Below, in pieces: positions 33,851 to 42,427 of a stretch of DNA of 64,000 nucleotides. Within the stretch, counting starts at the first letter, position 1. Every line of letters begins with the position of its first letter. The translations under genes were made by a program, and so were the position numbers. This stretch comes from Bacillota bacterium (GTDB lineage: Bacteria; Bacillota_A; Clostridia; Lachnospirales; Lachnospiraceae): contig JAEZTQ010000014.1 of NCBI GenBank assembly GCA_023443625.1, positions 1-64,000 on the forward strand, given 5' to 3'. The notes below the pieces were generated by a model. That model ran no database searches and was not told the DNA's origin. It saw only the letters and a program-made list of their open reading frames with translations.

Positions 33851-33890
33851 ATGACATTGATGTCATAAATAACATATGACACAGTGTCAT
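33851..33890 (-). promoter_or_regulatory. Two tandem palindromic operators upstream of the ECF gene
   Basis: ATGACA-TTGA-TGTCAT (33851-33866) and ATGACAC-A-GTGTCAT (33876-33890), about 25 bp centre to centre. Such paired dyads suggest cooperative repression, for example by an NiaR-like niacin regulator. A related ATGACA-AA-TGTCAT lies at 41377. Confidence 0.6.
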
Positions 33891-33971
33891 TTTTGTCAAG
33901 CTAATAAAATCAAAATAGTATCTTCAGAATTCAATTTCTATACACGACTAGGAGTAATTGCAGAATGAAAG

Positions 33972-34014
33972 ATCCACTGCAGCATAAGCTCATACAAACT
34001 CAGATGCAGTGGAT
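33972..34014. terminator. Hairpin between the ECF region and the small peptide frame
   Basis: ATCCACTGCA (33972-33981) pairs with TGCAGTGGAT (34005-34014), followed by a T-rich run on the plus side. It may end the minus-strand small reading frame at 34037. Confidence 0.55.
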
Positions 34015-34036
34015 TCTTATTTTCAAATTTTATGAA

Positions 34037-34105
34037 TTAGCATACTCTACATCTTCTCCGGCGACGGTTTCGTCTGTTGCTACTTCTTCTGCAGAAACAA
34101 CTCAT
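34037..34105 (-). CDS. Possible 22-aa Arg/Cys-rich peptide
   Basis: On the minus strand ATG 34103-34105 follows GGGGAGG with 8-base spacing. The frame begins MSCFCRRSSNRRNRR and ends RCRVC before TAA 34037-34039. It has 10 Arg and 4 Cys in 22 residues. A hairpin follows 23 bases downstream. The good binding site and extreme composition suggest a real peptide; no family is recognised and chance cannot be excluded. Confidence 0.4.
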   Translation of the reverse strand: MSCFCRRSSNRRNRRRRRCRVC

Positions 34106-34402
34106 ACTTACAGCCTCCCCTTCATTATATTTAGGAAACTGGTTCCCATACTTTAATTTATGCTTAATATGGTAAATGGTGTCAATTTTCCTTATAATAT
34201 ATTATATAATAAAGAATTTAGGGTGGAATTAATGTTAACTCCATTAAAATAATATATCTATAATTTGGATATGAGAATAAGTATATATAGATTTTATAGA
34301 ATTTATTGGAACTCTTCCTAAATAATTTATTTAATCAATCGGTCAACACTGAAATTAGACTTGAATATATTGTTAAGGAATGGTAATATGAGAGGTATAG
34401 AT

Positions 34403-34615
34403 ATGGCAAAAAAAGTAAAAAGGAGGATAAAAATTATGAATGACTACTTAGCCAGAAATTATACTTCTGGCTCAATACTGGAGAGAACCGTATATGGGAA
34501 AGAGACGCAGCGATATTATAAGAATAAATATTCAATTATTGAATCTAAAATATTTCAGCCAACCTTGAAAGAAAAAATAGAGGGAATAATCGAAAAATGT
34601 TTAAGAAGAAAATAG
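34403..34615 (+). CDS. Small basic hypothetical protein, 70 aa
   Basis: The start is uncertain: ATG 34403 (AGAGG seven bases upstream) is taken; ATG 34388 (AAGGA) or TTG 34361 are possible. The protein is very basic (AKKVKRRIKIMNDYLARNYT) with no membrane segment. It overlaps the next gene by 19 bases, implying joint translation with that membrane protein, perhaps as a bound regulator. No family is recognised. Confidence 0.5.
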   Translation: MAKKVKRRIKIMNDYLARNYTSGSILERTVYGKETQRYYKNKYSIIESKIFQPTLKEKIEGIIEKCLRRK

Positions 34616-35613
34616 GTGAAATAACCGAAATACTCTATAACTTAATAAAGAAACATTGGATTATTTACTCCATTACTATATTTTTGCCAACCATCTGGTT
34701 TTCTTTTATTATAAATTACTATGGTGTATCCTTGAAATTATTAACAGTGGATACAGCAGGAAATAAAAGATTTACAGGGACAGGAAGTGTAGTAACCTAT
34801 ATTATAGTATTTGGGGTTTTTTTAATAACGCTATTTAATAACTACTATTCCAGCAGATCTAGAATAGAGAAGCTTAAGATACTTGAAGGTGAAAATATAT
34901 TTTTGAAAGAAATATGTGATAGTACGGATATAATATGTAATGAGAAGCTAGAGCAGTTAAAAACAGTTTTACATAATGTGGTTAATAAGAAGATGGATTC
35001 ACCTGTAATCATATCCAATCCAAGTAATCAGCTCAAAAGAATATTAGAGCAGATTAATAATTGCTTGGCTAATTTGATGACGCAAGCAGTAGAAAAGTAC
35101 TCCTATAATGATTTCAATTTATCCCTAGCCTATAATTTTCCTTTTGAAAATAGTGAATGGTATTGTGTTGAGGGTATTTGCGACAATGAATTTTCGGTGG
35201 ACTACCTATTAAATAGCAAGTCAACCATTAACTATCTTTTGCAAAGTACCAAGCCCTATTATTTTAATAATAAAAAAGAAGATGCAAAAAAATGTGATCA
35301 ATATCTTTATAACAGTACAGACGAGATCAATGCTGAGAACGAGGAAATCTTGGGTTCTGTATTCTGCTATAAAATTCATATAAAGAAAAATAGCACAATT
35401 TATATTAATGCAGTCCTTACAATTACTACAAAACAAAAAAGGTTTGTTCAAGATGATGATAAAATTAAAGTTAATAATGCAAGAGAAAACATCCTCAAGT
35501 TGGTTAGAGATCATTTTGTAAAAAGAATAAGTGTAGAATTAATATTATTGTATTTGGAAAGATATGATATTCAAAATAAGATGTCCAAGGAAACAGCATA
35601 TACTGCAGAATAA
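34597..35613 (+). CDS. Two-helix membrane protein with possible GAF-like domain, 338 aa
   Basis: Two membrane segments lie near 20-45 and 68-87. A helical linker follows, then a soluble domain of about 190 residues (GSVFCYKIHIKKNSTIYINA and AVLTITTKQKRF) that looks like a GAF-type sensing fold. No catalytic motif is visible. The start overlaps the small basic protein's gene. A membrane-anchored sensor is the best guess. It lies outside the element, after attR. Confidence 0.55.
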   Translation: MFKKKIGEITEILYNLIKKHWIIYSITIFLPTIWFSFIINYYGVSLKLLTVDTAGNKRFTGTGSVVTYIIVFGVFLITLFNNYYSSRSRIEKLKILEGENIFLKEICDSTDIICNEKLEQLKTVLHNVVNKKMDSPVIISNPSNQLKRILEQINNCLANLMTQAVEKYSYNDFNLSLAYNFPFENSEWYCVEGICDNEFSVDYLLNSKSTINYLLQSTKPYYFNNKKEDAKKCDQYLYNSTDEINAENEEILGSVFCYKIHIKKNSTIYINAVLTITTKQKRFVQDDDKIKVNNARENILKLVRDHFVKRISVELILLYLERYDIQNKMSKETAYTAE

Positions 35614-35675
35614 ACACATAAAAAGGAATTTTGATTATATAGATAGATTAAAATTCACAGACTTTTCAATCTGCT

Positions 35676-35729
35676 TTGGCAACATATAGGATTAGAGTGA
35701 TTTTGGTAACATATAGGATTAGAGTGATT
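35676..35729. repeat. 27-bp tandem duplication
   Basis: TTGGCAACATATAGGATTAG opens unit one (35676-35702) and TTGGTAACATATAGGATTAG unit two (35703-35729), with one mismatch. Non-coding. Confidence 0.85.
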
Positions 35730-35753
35730 TGCTCAGGGATAGAATAGTCAATC

Positions 35754-35793
35754 AAAAAAGAAGCAGGTTAGAATTTATGACTTGCTTCTTTTT
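35754..35793. terminator. Bidirectional terminator
   Basis: AAAAAAGAAGCAGGT pairs with ACTTGCTTCTTTTT. It ends 34597 on the plus strand and the DegV gene on the minus strand. Confidence 0.8.
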
Positions 35794-35824
35794 GCTAAAT
35801 TATTAATGAATTTTACCTGTATAT

Positions 35825-36694
35825 CTAACGACTCTCTCCCATGAAGCATAAACCGATAGCTCCTGGACCTGAGTGAGCACCGATACTGGGACTTATATAA
35901 TTAATAATTATCTGTTTATCAGGTAACTTTTCTTTAATGAGAGTTTCCAAATATAAGGCATCTTCGTAAGCATCTCCATGAGCGATACAGATTACATCGT
36001 CACTATCTAGGTACTTACCCATGCTATCTAACATATTATTACAGATGGTAGAGAGGGATTTTTTACGTCCTCTTGCGGTAGAGTGAGATTCTAATTTACC
36101 TTCAGGACTTAAGTACAGAGTAGGCTTAATATTTATCATTGATCCGATAATTGCTGTAGTCTTAGAAATTCGCCCTCCACGGTGAAGATGGCCTAAATCA
36201 TCCACAGTAAAACGAATACAGAATTCCTGCTTATGTTCTTCAAGCCAGGCAGCAATTTCCTCTAAGGATTTACCCTCTTCCTTCATATTAACTGCCTTCA
36301 TGACAAACATTCCTTCTCCCATGGAAGCACTCAGTGTATCAAGTACAATTATTTTAGCATTAGGATTTTCCTCGCATATTTCACGGGCACCAGCTTCAAC
36401 ATTATTGCAACCTCCGCTTAAGGCAGAAGAGAAACTAATATGTAAAATATCTAAGCCCTGGTTTACGTAGTCCTGAAAGGTTTTTCGGATAACTTCAGGG
36501 TTACTAGCCATTGTTGTAGGCATAAGACCCGATCTCATTTTGTCGTAGAATTCCTTAGGAGTCAGGTTGATTTCATCACCGTAGGTTATTCCTTCCAAAT
36601 CATAATAATGGGGAATAATACCGATTTGTTTATCTTTAATGTAGCTCTCAAGCAAGTCGGAGTTTGAATCAGTGGTGATCACAAAGTTTTTCAT
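35825..36694 (-). CDS. DegV-family fatty-acid-binding protein
   Basis: A 289-aa protein with the DegV features TTDSNSDL at the N-terminus, HISFSSALSGGCNN for the lipid head-group pocket, DDLGHLHRGGRISKTTAI, and the conserved C-terminal GAHSGPGAIGLCFMG. DegV proteins hold a fatty acid and in Firmicutes serve as FakB, giving acyl groups to FakA kinase. No FakA is near. Start ATG 36694 follows GGAGG. It is a single-gene unit. Confidence 0.9.
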   Translation of the reverse strand: MKNFVITTDSNSDLLESYIKDKQIGIIPHYYDLEGITYGDEINLTPKEFYDKMRSGLMPTTMASNPEVIRKTFQDYVNQGLDILHISFSSALSGGCNNVEAGAREICEENPNAKIIVLDTLSASMGEGMFVMKAVNMKEEGKSLEEIAAWLEEHKQEFCIRFTVDDLGHLHRGGRISKTTAIIGSMINIKPTLYLSPEGKLESHSTARGRKKSLSTICNNMLDSMGKYLDSDDVICIAHGDAYEDALYLETLIKEKLPDKQIIINYISPSIGAHSGPGAIGLCFMGESR

Positions 36695-36831
36695 CTCTAT
36701 ATATTCCTCCTAATAGATAATATATGTTCATTCTACTAGAGGTAGCCTCATTAAGCAATAGAAGATTATAAAATATTTATTTTTGGTTTATATAAATTTT
36801 ATATTTATAAGCAGTTTATTTTCTATAATAA

Positions 36832-36863
36832 AACCCGGCTGTAGCTTAATAAGCAGCCGGGGT
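36832..36863 (-). terminator. Terminator of the ABC transporter operon
   Basis: CCCGGCTG and CAGCCGGG form a GC-rich stem. On the minus strand it is followed by TTTTATTA. Confidence 0.75.
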
Positions 36864-36951
36864 TAAATTATAGAAATCTGTTATTACAGAAGGAAAGTGG
36901 TTCCTATAGAGAAATAGTATCTGTGAAGAAATTAATCATAATGTTTATATT

Positions 36952-37779
36952 TTAGAATCTGGCAACTCTCTTTTCGAAATAGGTTAGAACCTTATATAAC
37001 CCTGTTGCTACTATACATAGTATTACGATAGACATAATGACCCAATCCAGTTTAAATACCTGACTGCCGTAGATAATCAGATATCCTAAGCCTGCCTTGG
37101 CAGCCAGAAATTCACCGATAATTACACCAACTAAGGAGAGACCGATATTTACCTTCATAAGGCTTATAATGGAAGGTATATTGGAAGGGAGGATTACTTT
37201 AAATAGTACATCCTTTTTATTTCCTCCCAAGGTATAAATAAGTTTAATTTTATCCTTTTCAACAGAGGTAAAATCTGCATATAGGCTGATGATTGTACCA
37301 AAGACAGCAACCGACACGGCAGCGACTATGATGGTTTTCATATTGTTGCCCAACCATACTATAAAGACAGGAGCAAGTGCTGATTTGGGCAGACTGTTTA
37401 AGACAATCAGGTAGGGTTCAAGGACCTTGGATATACTTCTATTCCACCACAGAATAACAGCGAATAATAATCCAATTGTATTAACTAGTGTGAAGCTGAT
37501 TAAAGTCTCTAATAAGGTAATTCCCACATGATAGAAGAGCTGACCAGTAGAGCCCATTGCAACCATGGTTTTACAGACCCTTGTTGGGCTGGAGAATACA
37601 AAGGAATTGAGAATACCCAGCCTTGCGGTTATCTCCCATAGAAAGATAAAAGTGATTAAAATTATGGCTTGGTAAAAACGAACCCAACGAAGATGCAGTA
37701 CATGTCTTCTAATATAAGCGTGCTGTGCAGCGGATATGCCTATGTTATTACATTTAACCCGTTTGCTTTTCCTGCTCAT
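36952..37779 (-). CDS. ABC transporter permease, nitrate/sulfonate/taurine type
   Basis: A 275-aa inner-membrane protein with about six helices and the EAA-type loop GEFLAAKAGLGYLIIYGSQV. It belongs to the SsuC/TauC/ThiX-like group. It overlaps the ATPase gene by 26 bases, so they form a translated pair. No substrate-binding protein is in the operon, so the substrate (sulfonate, nitrate or a vitamin precursor) cannot be told. Confidence 0.88.
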   Translation of the reverse strand: MSRKSKRVKCNNIGISAAQHAYIRRHVLHLRWVRFYQAIILITFIFLWEITARLGILNSFVFSSPTRVCKTMVAMGSTGQLFYHVGITLLETLISFTLVNTIGLLFAVILWWNRSISKVLEPYLIVLNSLPKSALAPVFIVWLGNNMKTIIVAAVSVAVFGTIISLYADFTSVEKDKIKLIYTLGGNKKDVLFKVILPSNIPSIISLMKVNIGLSLVGVIIGEFLAAKAGLGYLIIYGSQVFKLDWVIMSIVILCIVATGLYKVLTYFEKRVARF

Positions 37780-38539
37780 TGTGGTTTAACTCCTTCCATA
37801 TCTGATTGAAATACTCACTAAACTCAGGTGCACTTCTGGAGGTAAAAGGAGTACGGTTTTCAATGGAAAGATTAATATCAAGTATTTGATTTACTGTTCC
37901 TGGACGGGAGGATAAGATAATTACGCGATCCGCCATACTGATTGCCTCTGGGATATCATGAGTGATTAGAATAGCAGTTTTTTTCTCTTTACGAATAATA
38001 CCCCAGATATCATCCGCTACATCGAGGCGTGTTTGATAGTCCAGGGCTGAAAATGGTTCATCTAGCAGCAGAATATCTGGTTCCAATAATAAAGTCCGGA
38101 TCAAAGCTGCTCTTTGCCTCATACCGCCGGATAACTCTGAGGGGAAGGAGTTTTTAAAGGTAATTAAGCCATAGGTATTTAACATTTCATTTATTTGTAC
38201 ATAACTACTGTCGTACAGCTTGTGCTGTATTTCCAGACCGAGAGTAACATTCCTAAGGGTGTTGCGCCAATCTAGCAGATGATCCTTTTGAAGCATATAA
38301 CCGATGTTTTTTCCGGAGGATTTTATGTCCTTTCCATTGATATATATGAAACCACTGCTGGGTGAGAGTAAGCCGGCAATCAGAGAGAGCAGGGTGGATT
38401 TGCCACAGCCACTAGGGCCGACGATAGCAACAAATTCACCTTCATCTAAATGAAAAGAAACATCCAGTAGTGCCGGTGTTTCTCCCTCAAGACTATGATA
38501 GGTATAACTGAGGTGATCTATTTTGAGTAATTCGCCCAT
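37754..38539 (-). CDS. ABC transporter ATPase, SsuB/TauB type
   Basis: A 261-aa ATPase. Walker A is GPSGCGKSTLL, the signature is LSGGMRQRAAL, Walker B is ILLLDEPFSALD and the switch His is in ILITHDIPEA. It works with the overlapping permease. Start ATG 38539 has GAGG upstream on the minus strand. The two genes lack the usual third subunit. Confidence 0.92.
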   Translation of the reverse strand: MGELLKIDHLSYTYHSLEGETPALLDVSFHLDEGEFVAIVGPSGCGKSTLLSLIAGLLSPSSGFIYINGKDIKSSGKNIGYMLQKDHLLDWRNTLRNVTLGLEIQHKLYDSSYVQINEMLNTYGLITFKNSFPSELSGGMRQRAALIRTLLLEPDILLLDEPFSALDYQTRLDVADDIWGIIRKEKKTAILITHDIPEAISMADRVIILSSRPGTVNQILDINLSIENRTPFTSRSAPEFSEYFNQIWKELNHNEQEKQTG

Positions 38540-38627
38540 AGTATTCCTCCATATTTGCTTATACTGTATTATATGTAAGGAGAAATAAGTGGTTCCATTT
38601 GTCGGATTAGGTTATATAAATTCCTTC

Positions 38628-39254
38628 TTATCTTATATTCTTGTAATAAAAGACTGCAATTTGAGTCCGATCCCTAAGATTAAGCTTCTCTAGAATAGTG
38701 CTGATATTATTACGTATGGTTCCTTCGCTAAGATAAAGTAGTTCTGAGATTTCCTTGTTGGAGAGACCATCTGCTATCTTAGTAATAATCTCATATTCCT
38801 TTTCAGTAATACCTAGGCCTTCCAGTGTCTTGGTAGCTGAGGTCTTTCCCATAAGTTTGGGAAGCTTTGTGATGATATCATTGTCGTAGACATTCTGTCC
38901 CATATAGACCGCTTTCAGTGCGGGGACAATACTCTCATAATTCTGCTTCATCATATAGCCCTTTGCACCCATACGCAAAGCTTTAATGATATAGTCATCA
39001 TCTAAAAAGGTGGTAAGATAGAGAATTTTAGCCTCCGTAAATTCTGTAAGGATCTGCTCTCCGGCTTCTAAGCCTGTCATTAGTTCCATGCGAATATCCA
39101 TAAGTAGAACATCGGGCAGAAGTTTCTTATATAATTTAATAGCCTCTAACCCATTGTTGCCCGTTCCTACTACAGAAATCTCTGTATCAGCAGAAAGGAT
39201 AATTTGTAAAGAGGAGCAGACTAGTTTATCATCATCAATTATAAGTACATTCAT
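38628..39254 (-). CDS. NarL-family response regulator
   Basis: A 208-aa protein. The receiver domain has DDDKLVCS and the phospho-acceptor Asp in DVLLMDIRME. The C-terminal LuxR-type helix-turn-helix reads EKEYEIITKIADGLSNKEIS and YLSEGTIRNNISTILEKLN. It is transcribed with the sensor kinase 27 bases upstream. The ABC transporter lies downstream in the same direction and could be a target, which is inference. Confidence 0.93.
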   Translation of the reverse strand: MNVLIIDDDKLVCSSLQIILSADTEISVVGTGNNGLEAIKLYKKLLPDVLLMDIRMELMTGLEAGEQILTEFTEAKILYLTTFLDDDYIIKALRMGAKGYMMKQNYESIVPALKAVYMGQNVYDNDIITKLPKLMGKTSATKTLEGLGITEKEYEIITKIADGLSNKEISELLYLSEGTIRNNISTILEKLNLRDRTQIAVFYYKNIR

Positions 39255-39281
39255 GCAAATACCTCCGTTTTAGAATATAAT

Positions 39282-40388
39282 TTAAGTAGTCCCTTGCTTT
39301 GGTATGGAGATAAAAATCTTAAATCCCTGGTTTAGGGTTATATTAATTTTTCCATTAAAGTTATTTACTCTATCGTAAATGTTACGAAGTCCCATTCCTT
39401 CCTGTATTTCCTGATTCTTAAGGGATAATGATAATGTTGTCTGCTGGCATTCATCAATACTTCCATTATCCTGGATGATCAGCTGATACATGGCAGGATG
39501 CTCACGAAGGGCTATACTTACCTTTGTTGCATTGGAATGACGGATGATGTTGGCAAGAGCCTCCTTAATGATGGCAATCAGGCTGTATTTCAAAGGGAGA
39601 GAAGGAGGGTTCTTAATATCATAATCATAACTGATATTACAGAAGGTAAAATCCTTCACAAGTCGCTCTATTTGTACATATAGATCAATGGATTCATCGT
39701 ACATATTATGAATACTGCTTCGTATCTGGTCCATTCCTACAGATAGGGAATCCTTTAAATCAACTAAACCTTTCTTCGTTATTTCATCCTTAGTAACCAC
39801 CTGCAAGGCCCCTACCTGTAATATCGCTCTAGAGAGAAGATGCCCTATATTATCATGAATTTCTTTAGAGATACGATTACGCTCATTCAAGGTCGCAAGA
39901 TTAATCTCGTAGTCTTGATTCTGAAGCAAGTTCTGGTTCTGTTCTTCAAGTAACAGGGACATCTGTGTGGAACTATCTCTCAGGTCATTATATTCTGTAT
40001 TGATTTTCCTTAATCGATCAGTTTTATATTTTAATAAGAAGGAAAAACAGAGGAAAATTAGGGTGAAGGATATGGTTAGTATATTATATGTAGCAGTGTT
40101 AAGCAGCAGTAGAAGGGGAACAATAACAGTCCCATATTGATATTTGGTATTTATTATATCGTAAAGGAGTAAAGGAAGAAAGATGATATAAAGAGGAAAG
40201 ATAAAACAAAGCACTACAAAAAGAAGATTTCCTAAGAGTTTAATCTTGTCGTTATCATAATATAGTAAGAGGCTGCTGAGGATAATGCTGATAATAATAG
40301 GTACAATTGCAAAGTTGTTATTAACATGAAATAAGAATAAAGCCAGGCTGCACATGAATAATAAAAATTTATCAAAAATCTCGTTCAT
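39282..40388 (-). CDS. NarL/DesK-type sensor histidine kinase
   Basis: A 368-aa protein. The first 125 residues contain four to five membrane helices with no large outer domain, so the signal is probably in or at the membrane. The HisKA_3 box is ERNRISKEIHDNIGHLLSRA, with His in EIHDNIGH. The ATP-binding domain has NIIRHSNATKVSIAL and GMGLRNIYDRV. It pairs with the adjacent response regulator. Start ATG 40388 follows GAGGAG. Confidence 0.92.
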   Translation of the reverse strand: MNEIFDKFLLFMCSLALFLFHVNNNFAIVPIIISIILSSLLLYYDNDKIKLLGNLLFVVLCFIFPLYIIFLPLLLYDIINTKYQYGTVIVPLLLLLNTATYNILTISFTLIFLCFSFLLKYKTDRLRKINTEYNDLRDSSTQMSLLLEEQNQNLLQNQDYEINLATLNERNRISKEIHDNIGHLLSRAILQVGALQVVTKDEITKKGLVDLKDSLSVGMDQIRSSIHNMYDESIDLYVQIERLVKDFTFCNISYDYDIKNPPSLPLKYSLIAIIKEALANIIRHSNATKVSIALREHPAMYQLIIQDNGSIDECQQTTLSLSLKNQEIQEGMGLRNIYDRVNNFNGKINITLNQGFKIFISIPKQGTT

Positions 40389-40539
40389 AAGGAACTCCTC
40401 TAATCTTTAGAATTAGCCGGCTATTACCGTCTAACAGATATTTATCAATTAGAATAATAATACTTATCATGCAAGTATTTCTAAAGAATAGTATGGCATG
40501 ACAGCGCTATGATGTCAATTACAAAAGGGGTGCTTTTCC

Positions 40540-40568
40540 TTGAAAATCTAGGCTGGGAATGCTATAAT
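40540..40568 (+). promoter_or_regulatory. Promoter of the isochorismatase-like gene
   Basis: TTGAAA (40540-40545) and TATAAT (40563-40568), 17 bp apart, 70 bases upstream of the start. Confidence 0.7.
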
Positions 40569-40638
40569 CAGGATGCTTACCATATATTAAGGATGAAATA
40601 AGGTATAGCAATATGGTATAAAATGAAGGAGAATAAGT

Positions 40639-41184
40639 ATGAGAATATTGGCAGAGGATACCTTGGCACTTATTATAGATTTTCAGGAAAAGCTTGTTCC
40701 GGTTATTAATAATCAGGAGGAGCTACTCCATAATACAGAGATTTTGATGAAGGGACTCAAGGCCTTAGGTATTGAGATGGTAGTAACTCAGCAGTATACC
40801 AAGGGTATCGGAATGACAGTTTCAGAGTTAATGGAAGTCTTTGAAGGCTCCTTTGAATATTTAGATAAGGTAAGCTTTAGCTGTGCTGAGGATGAGACAA
40901 TCTATGGTAAGATCGCAGAAAGTGGAAAGAAAAATATTATTGTCTGCGGTGTTGAGGCGCATATCTGTGTCCTTCAAACTGTAATCGATCTCATTGCAAA
41001 AGGCTACAAGGTAGTTTTAGTAGAAGACTGTGTTGGTTCAAGAAGGGAAAGTGACCGTCAGGTGGGTATTAAGAGGGCTATCACAGAAGGAGCGCTTCCC
41101 ACCACCTATGAAGCAATTCTTTTTGAATTAACCAGGAAGGCAAAAACAGATGTGTTTAAGGTGATTTCAAAGTTAATCAAATAA
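40639..41184 (+). CDS. Isochorismatase-family cysteine hydrolase, YcaC-like
   Basis: A 181-aa hydrolase. The catalytic triad of the family is seen as Asp in LALIIDFQEK, Lys in EYLDKVSFSC and Cys in CGVEAHICVLQT (with the usual cis-peptide V-E). Related proteins hydrolyse amides such as nicotinamide, and YcaC-like ones act on unknown amides. AAGGAGAA precedes ATG 40639. It is a single gene with its own promoter and terminator. Confidence 0.88.
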   Translation: MRILAEDTLALIIDFQEKLVPVINNQEELLHNTEILMKGLKALGIEMVVTQQYTKGIGMTVSELMEVFEGSFEYLDKVSFSCAEDETIYGKIAESGKKNIIVCGVEAHICVLQTVIDLIAKGYKVVLVEDCVGSRRESDRQVGIKRAITEGALPTTYEAILFELTRKAKTDVFKVISKLIK

Positions 41185-41203
41185 AATCATCTCAATTTTT
41201 ATT

Positions 41204-41245
41204 ATAAATCCCATTCTTTGCGAAGTCTGGGGTTTATTTTTTTTT
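41204..41245 (+). terminator. Rho-independent terminator
   Basis: ATAAATCCCA pairs with TGGGGTTTAT (one wobble), followed by TTTTTTTT. Confidence 0.85.
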
Positions 41246-41252
41246 CAAAAAA

Positions 41253-41414
41253 ATCGGTGCCTACAAAAAGCTAGAATGTCAGATCAACGACTAAAAAATA
41301 GCGTGTGATAAACATTCTAACTCGAAAAGGGCACCGCAAATTCAGTGCGACAACCCCTTGGTTGCAAGGCATGAGGATGACAAATGTCATTTGAAGTCAT
41401 GACACACTGCACTG
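41253..41414 (+). promoter_or_regulatory. Structured leader or operator region before the ABC-2 operon
   Basis: Nested complementarity: CGGTGCC near 41254 with GGCACCG near 41330 enclosing TAGAATGT / ACATTCTA; a second arm CAGTGC (41343-41348) with GCACTG (about 41407-41412) encloses CAACC-CCTT-GGTTG and the perfect dyad ATGACA-AA-TGTCAT (41377-41390). It may be a regulatory RNA or bind a GntR-type repressor. No known riboswitch consensus was recognised. Confidence 0.45.
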
Positions 41415-41480
41415 GTAAGTATAGTTAAAATTATATATAGTTTATTTAAGAATAGTAAGCAATGCTATAGGAGGATAGCC

Positions 41481-42413
41481 ATGGTAGTAAAAGTTAAAGA
41501 GTTAGTTAAGAGATATGATAAATTAGTAGCTTTAGATTATTTGAATCTTCAGGTGGAGGAGGGGGAAATCTTTGGTTTACTCGGACCAAATGGTTCAGGA
41601 AAGACAACAGCGATTAATTGCATCCTTTCGCTATTACAGTATGATAAAGGAACAATTCAGATTTTTGATAAACCCATGAACCCTAATGCTTATGATATTA
41701 AGAAGAATATTGGTATCATTATGCAGAATGTAGCAGTCTTTGAAGAGCTGACCGTATATGAGAATATTTCTTATTTTTGTAGTCTCTATATCAAGGATAA
41801 AAAAGAAGTAAGGAGACTTACTAAGGAAGCCATTGAATTTGTAGCTTTAGAGGATTATCAGAAATTTCACCCCAAGAAGCTCAGTGGAGGATTACTAAGA
41901 AGACTCAATATTGCCTGTGGTATTGTCCATAAACCTAAGCTGATTATATTAGATGAGCCGACGGTTGCAGTGGATCCCCAAAGCCGTAACAAGATACTTG
42001 AGGGTATCAAGAAGTTAAATGAAGAGGGAGCTACTATAATCTATACCTCCCATTACATGGAGGAAGTGGAACAACTGTGTTCTAGAATTGCAATTATAGA
42101 TAAGGGAAGAGTTATTGCAGAAGGTACTAAGGAAGAATTAAAATCCATGATTTCTATAGGTGAGAAGATTTCTATGGAGGTTTATGAGATGAATGAGGAG
42201 CATATCAGTGAACTCAAGAAGCTTCCGGGGATTTTTTCGGTGGAATATCATGATAATTTATTAGAAATCAAATCAGCTAAGGGTAGGAATAATCTGATTA
42301 ACATACTAGATTTTCTGGAACGTATGAACATAAGCTTTGCAAAAGTAATAACTGAGTTACCAACACTAAATGACGTATTTCTTGAGATTACAGGCAAAGA
42401 ATTAAGGGATTAA
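41481..42413 (+). CDS. ABC-2 exporter ATPase
   Basis: A 310-aa ATPase. Walker A is GPNGSGKTT, signature LSGGLLRRLNI, Walker B LIILDEPTVAVD and switch IYTSHYMEE. The C-terminal 90 residues are the extra domain of drug/antibiotic-type ABC-2 exporters. GGAGGATAGCC precedes ATG 41481. Two permease genes follow, making a three-gene efflux operon of the NatA/YhcH style; substrate unknown. Confidence 0.92.
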   Translation: MVVKVKELVKRYDKLVALDYLNLQVEEGEIFGLLGPNGSGKTTAINCILSLLQYDKGTIQIFDKPMNPNAYDIKKNIGIIMQNVAVFEELTVYENISYFCSLYIKDKKEVRRLTKEAIEFVALEDYQKFHPKKLSGGLLRRLNIACGIVHKPKLIILDEPTVAVDPQSRNKILEGIKKLNEEGATIIYTSHYMEEVEQLCSRIAIIDKGRVIAEGTKEELKSMISIGEKISMEVYEMNEEHISELKKLPGIFSVEYHDNLLEIKSAKGRNNLINILDFLERMNISFAKVITELPTLNDVFLEITGKELRD

Positions 42414-42427
42414 AGGAGGGGATGAAT

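Noticed and set aside
33965..34156. 63-codon plus-strand frame
   Set aside because: It runs through a perfect hairpin and lies antisense to the better-supported Arg/Cys peptide frame.
35676..35729. 27-bp tandem repeat considered as a CRISPR or iteron cluster
   Set aside because: Only two adjacent copies without spacer and no replication gene nearby.
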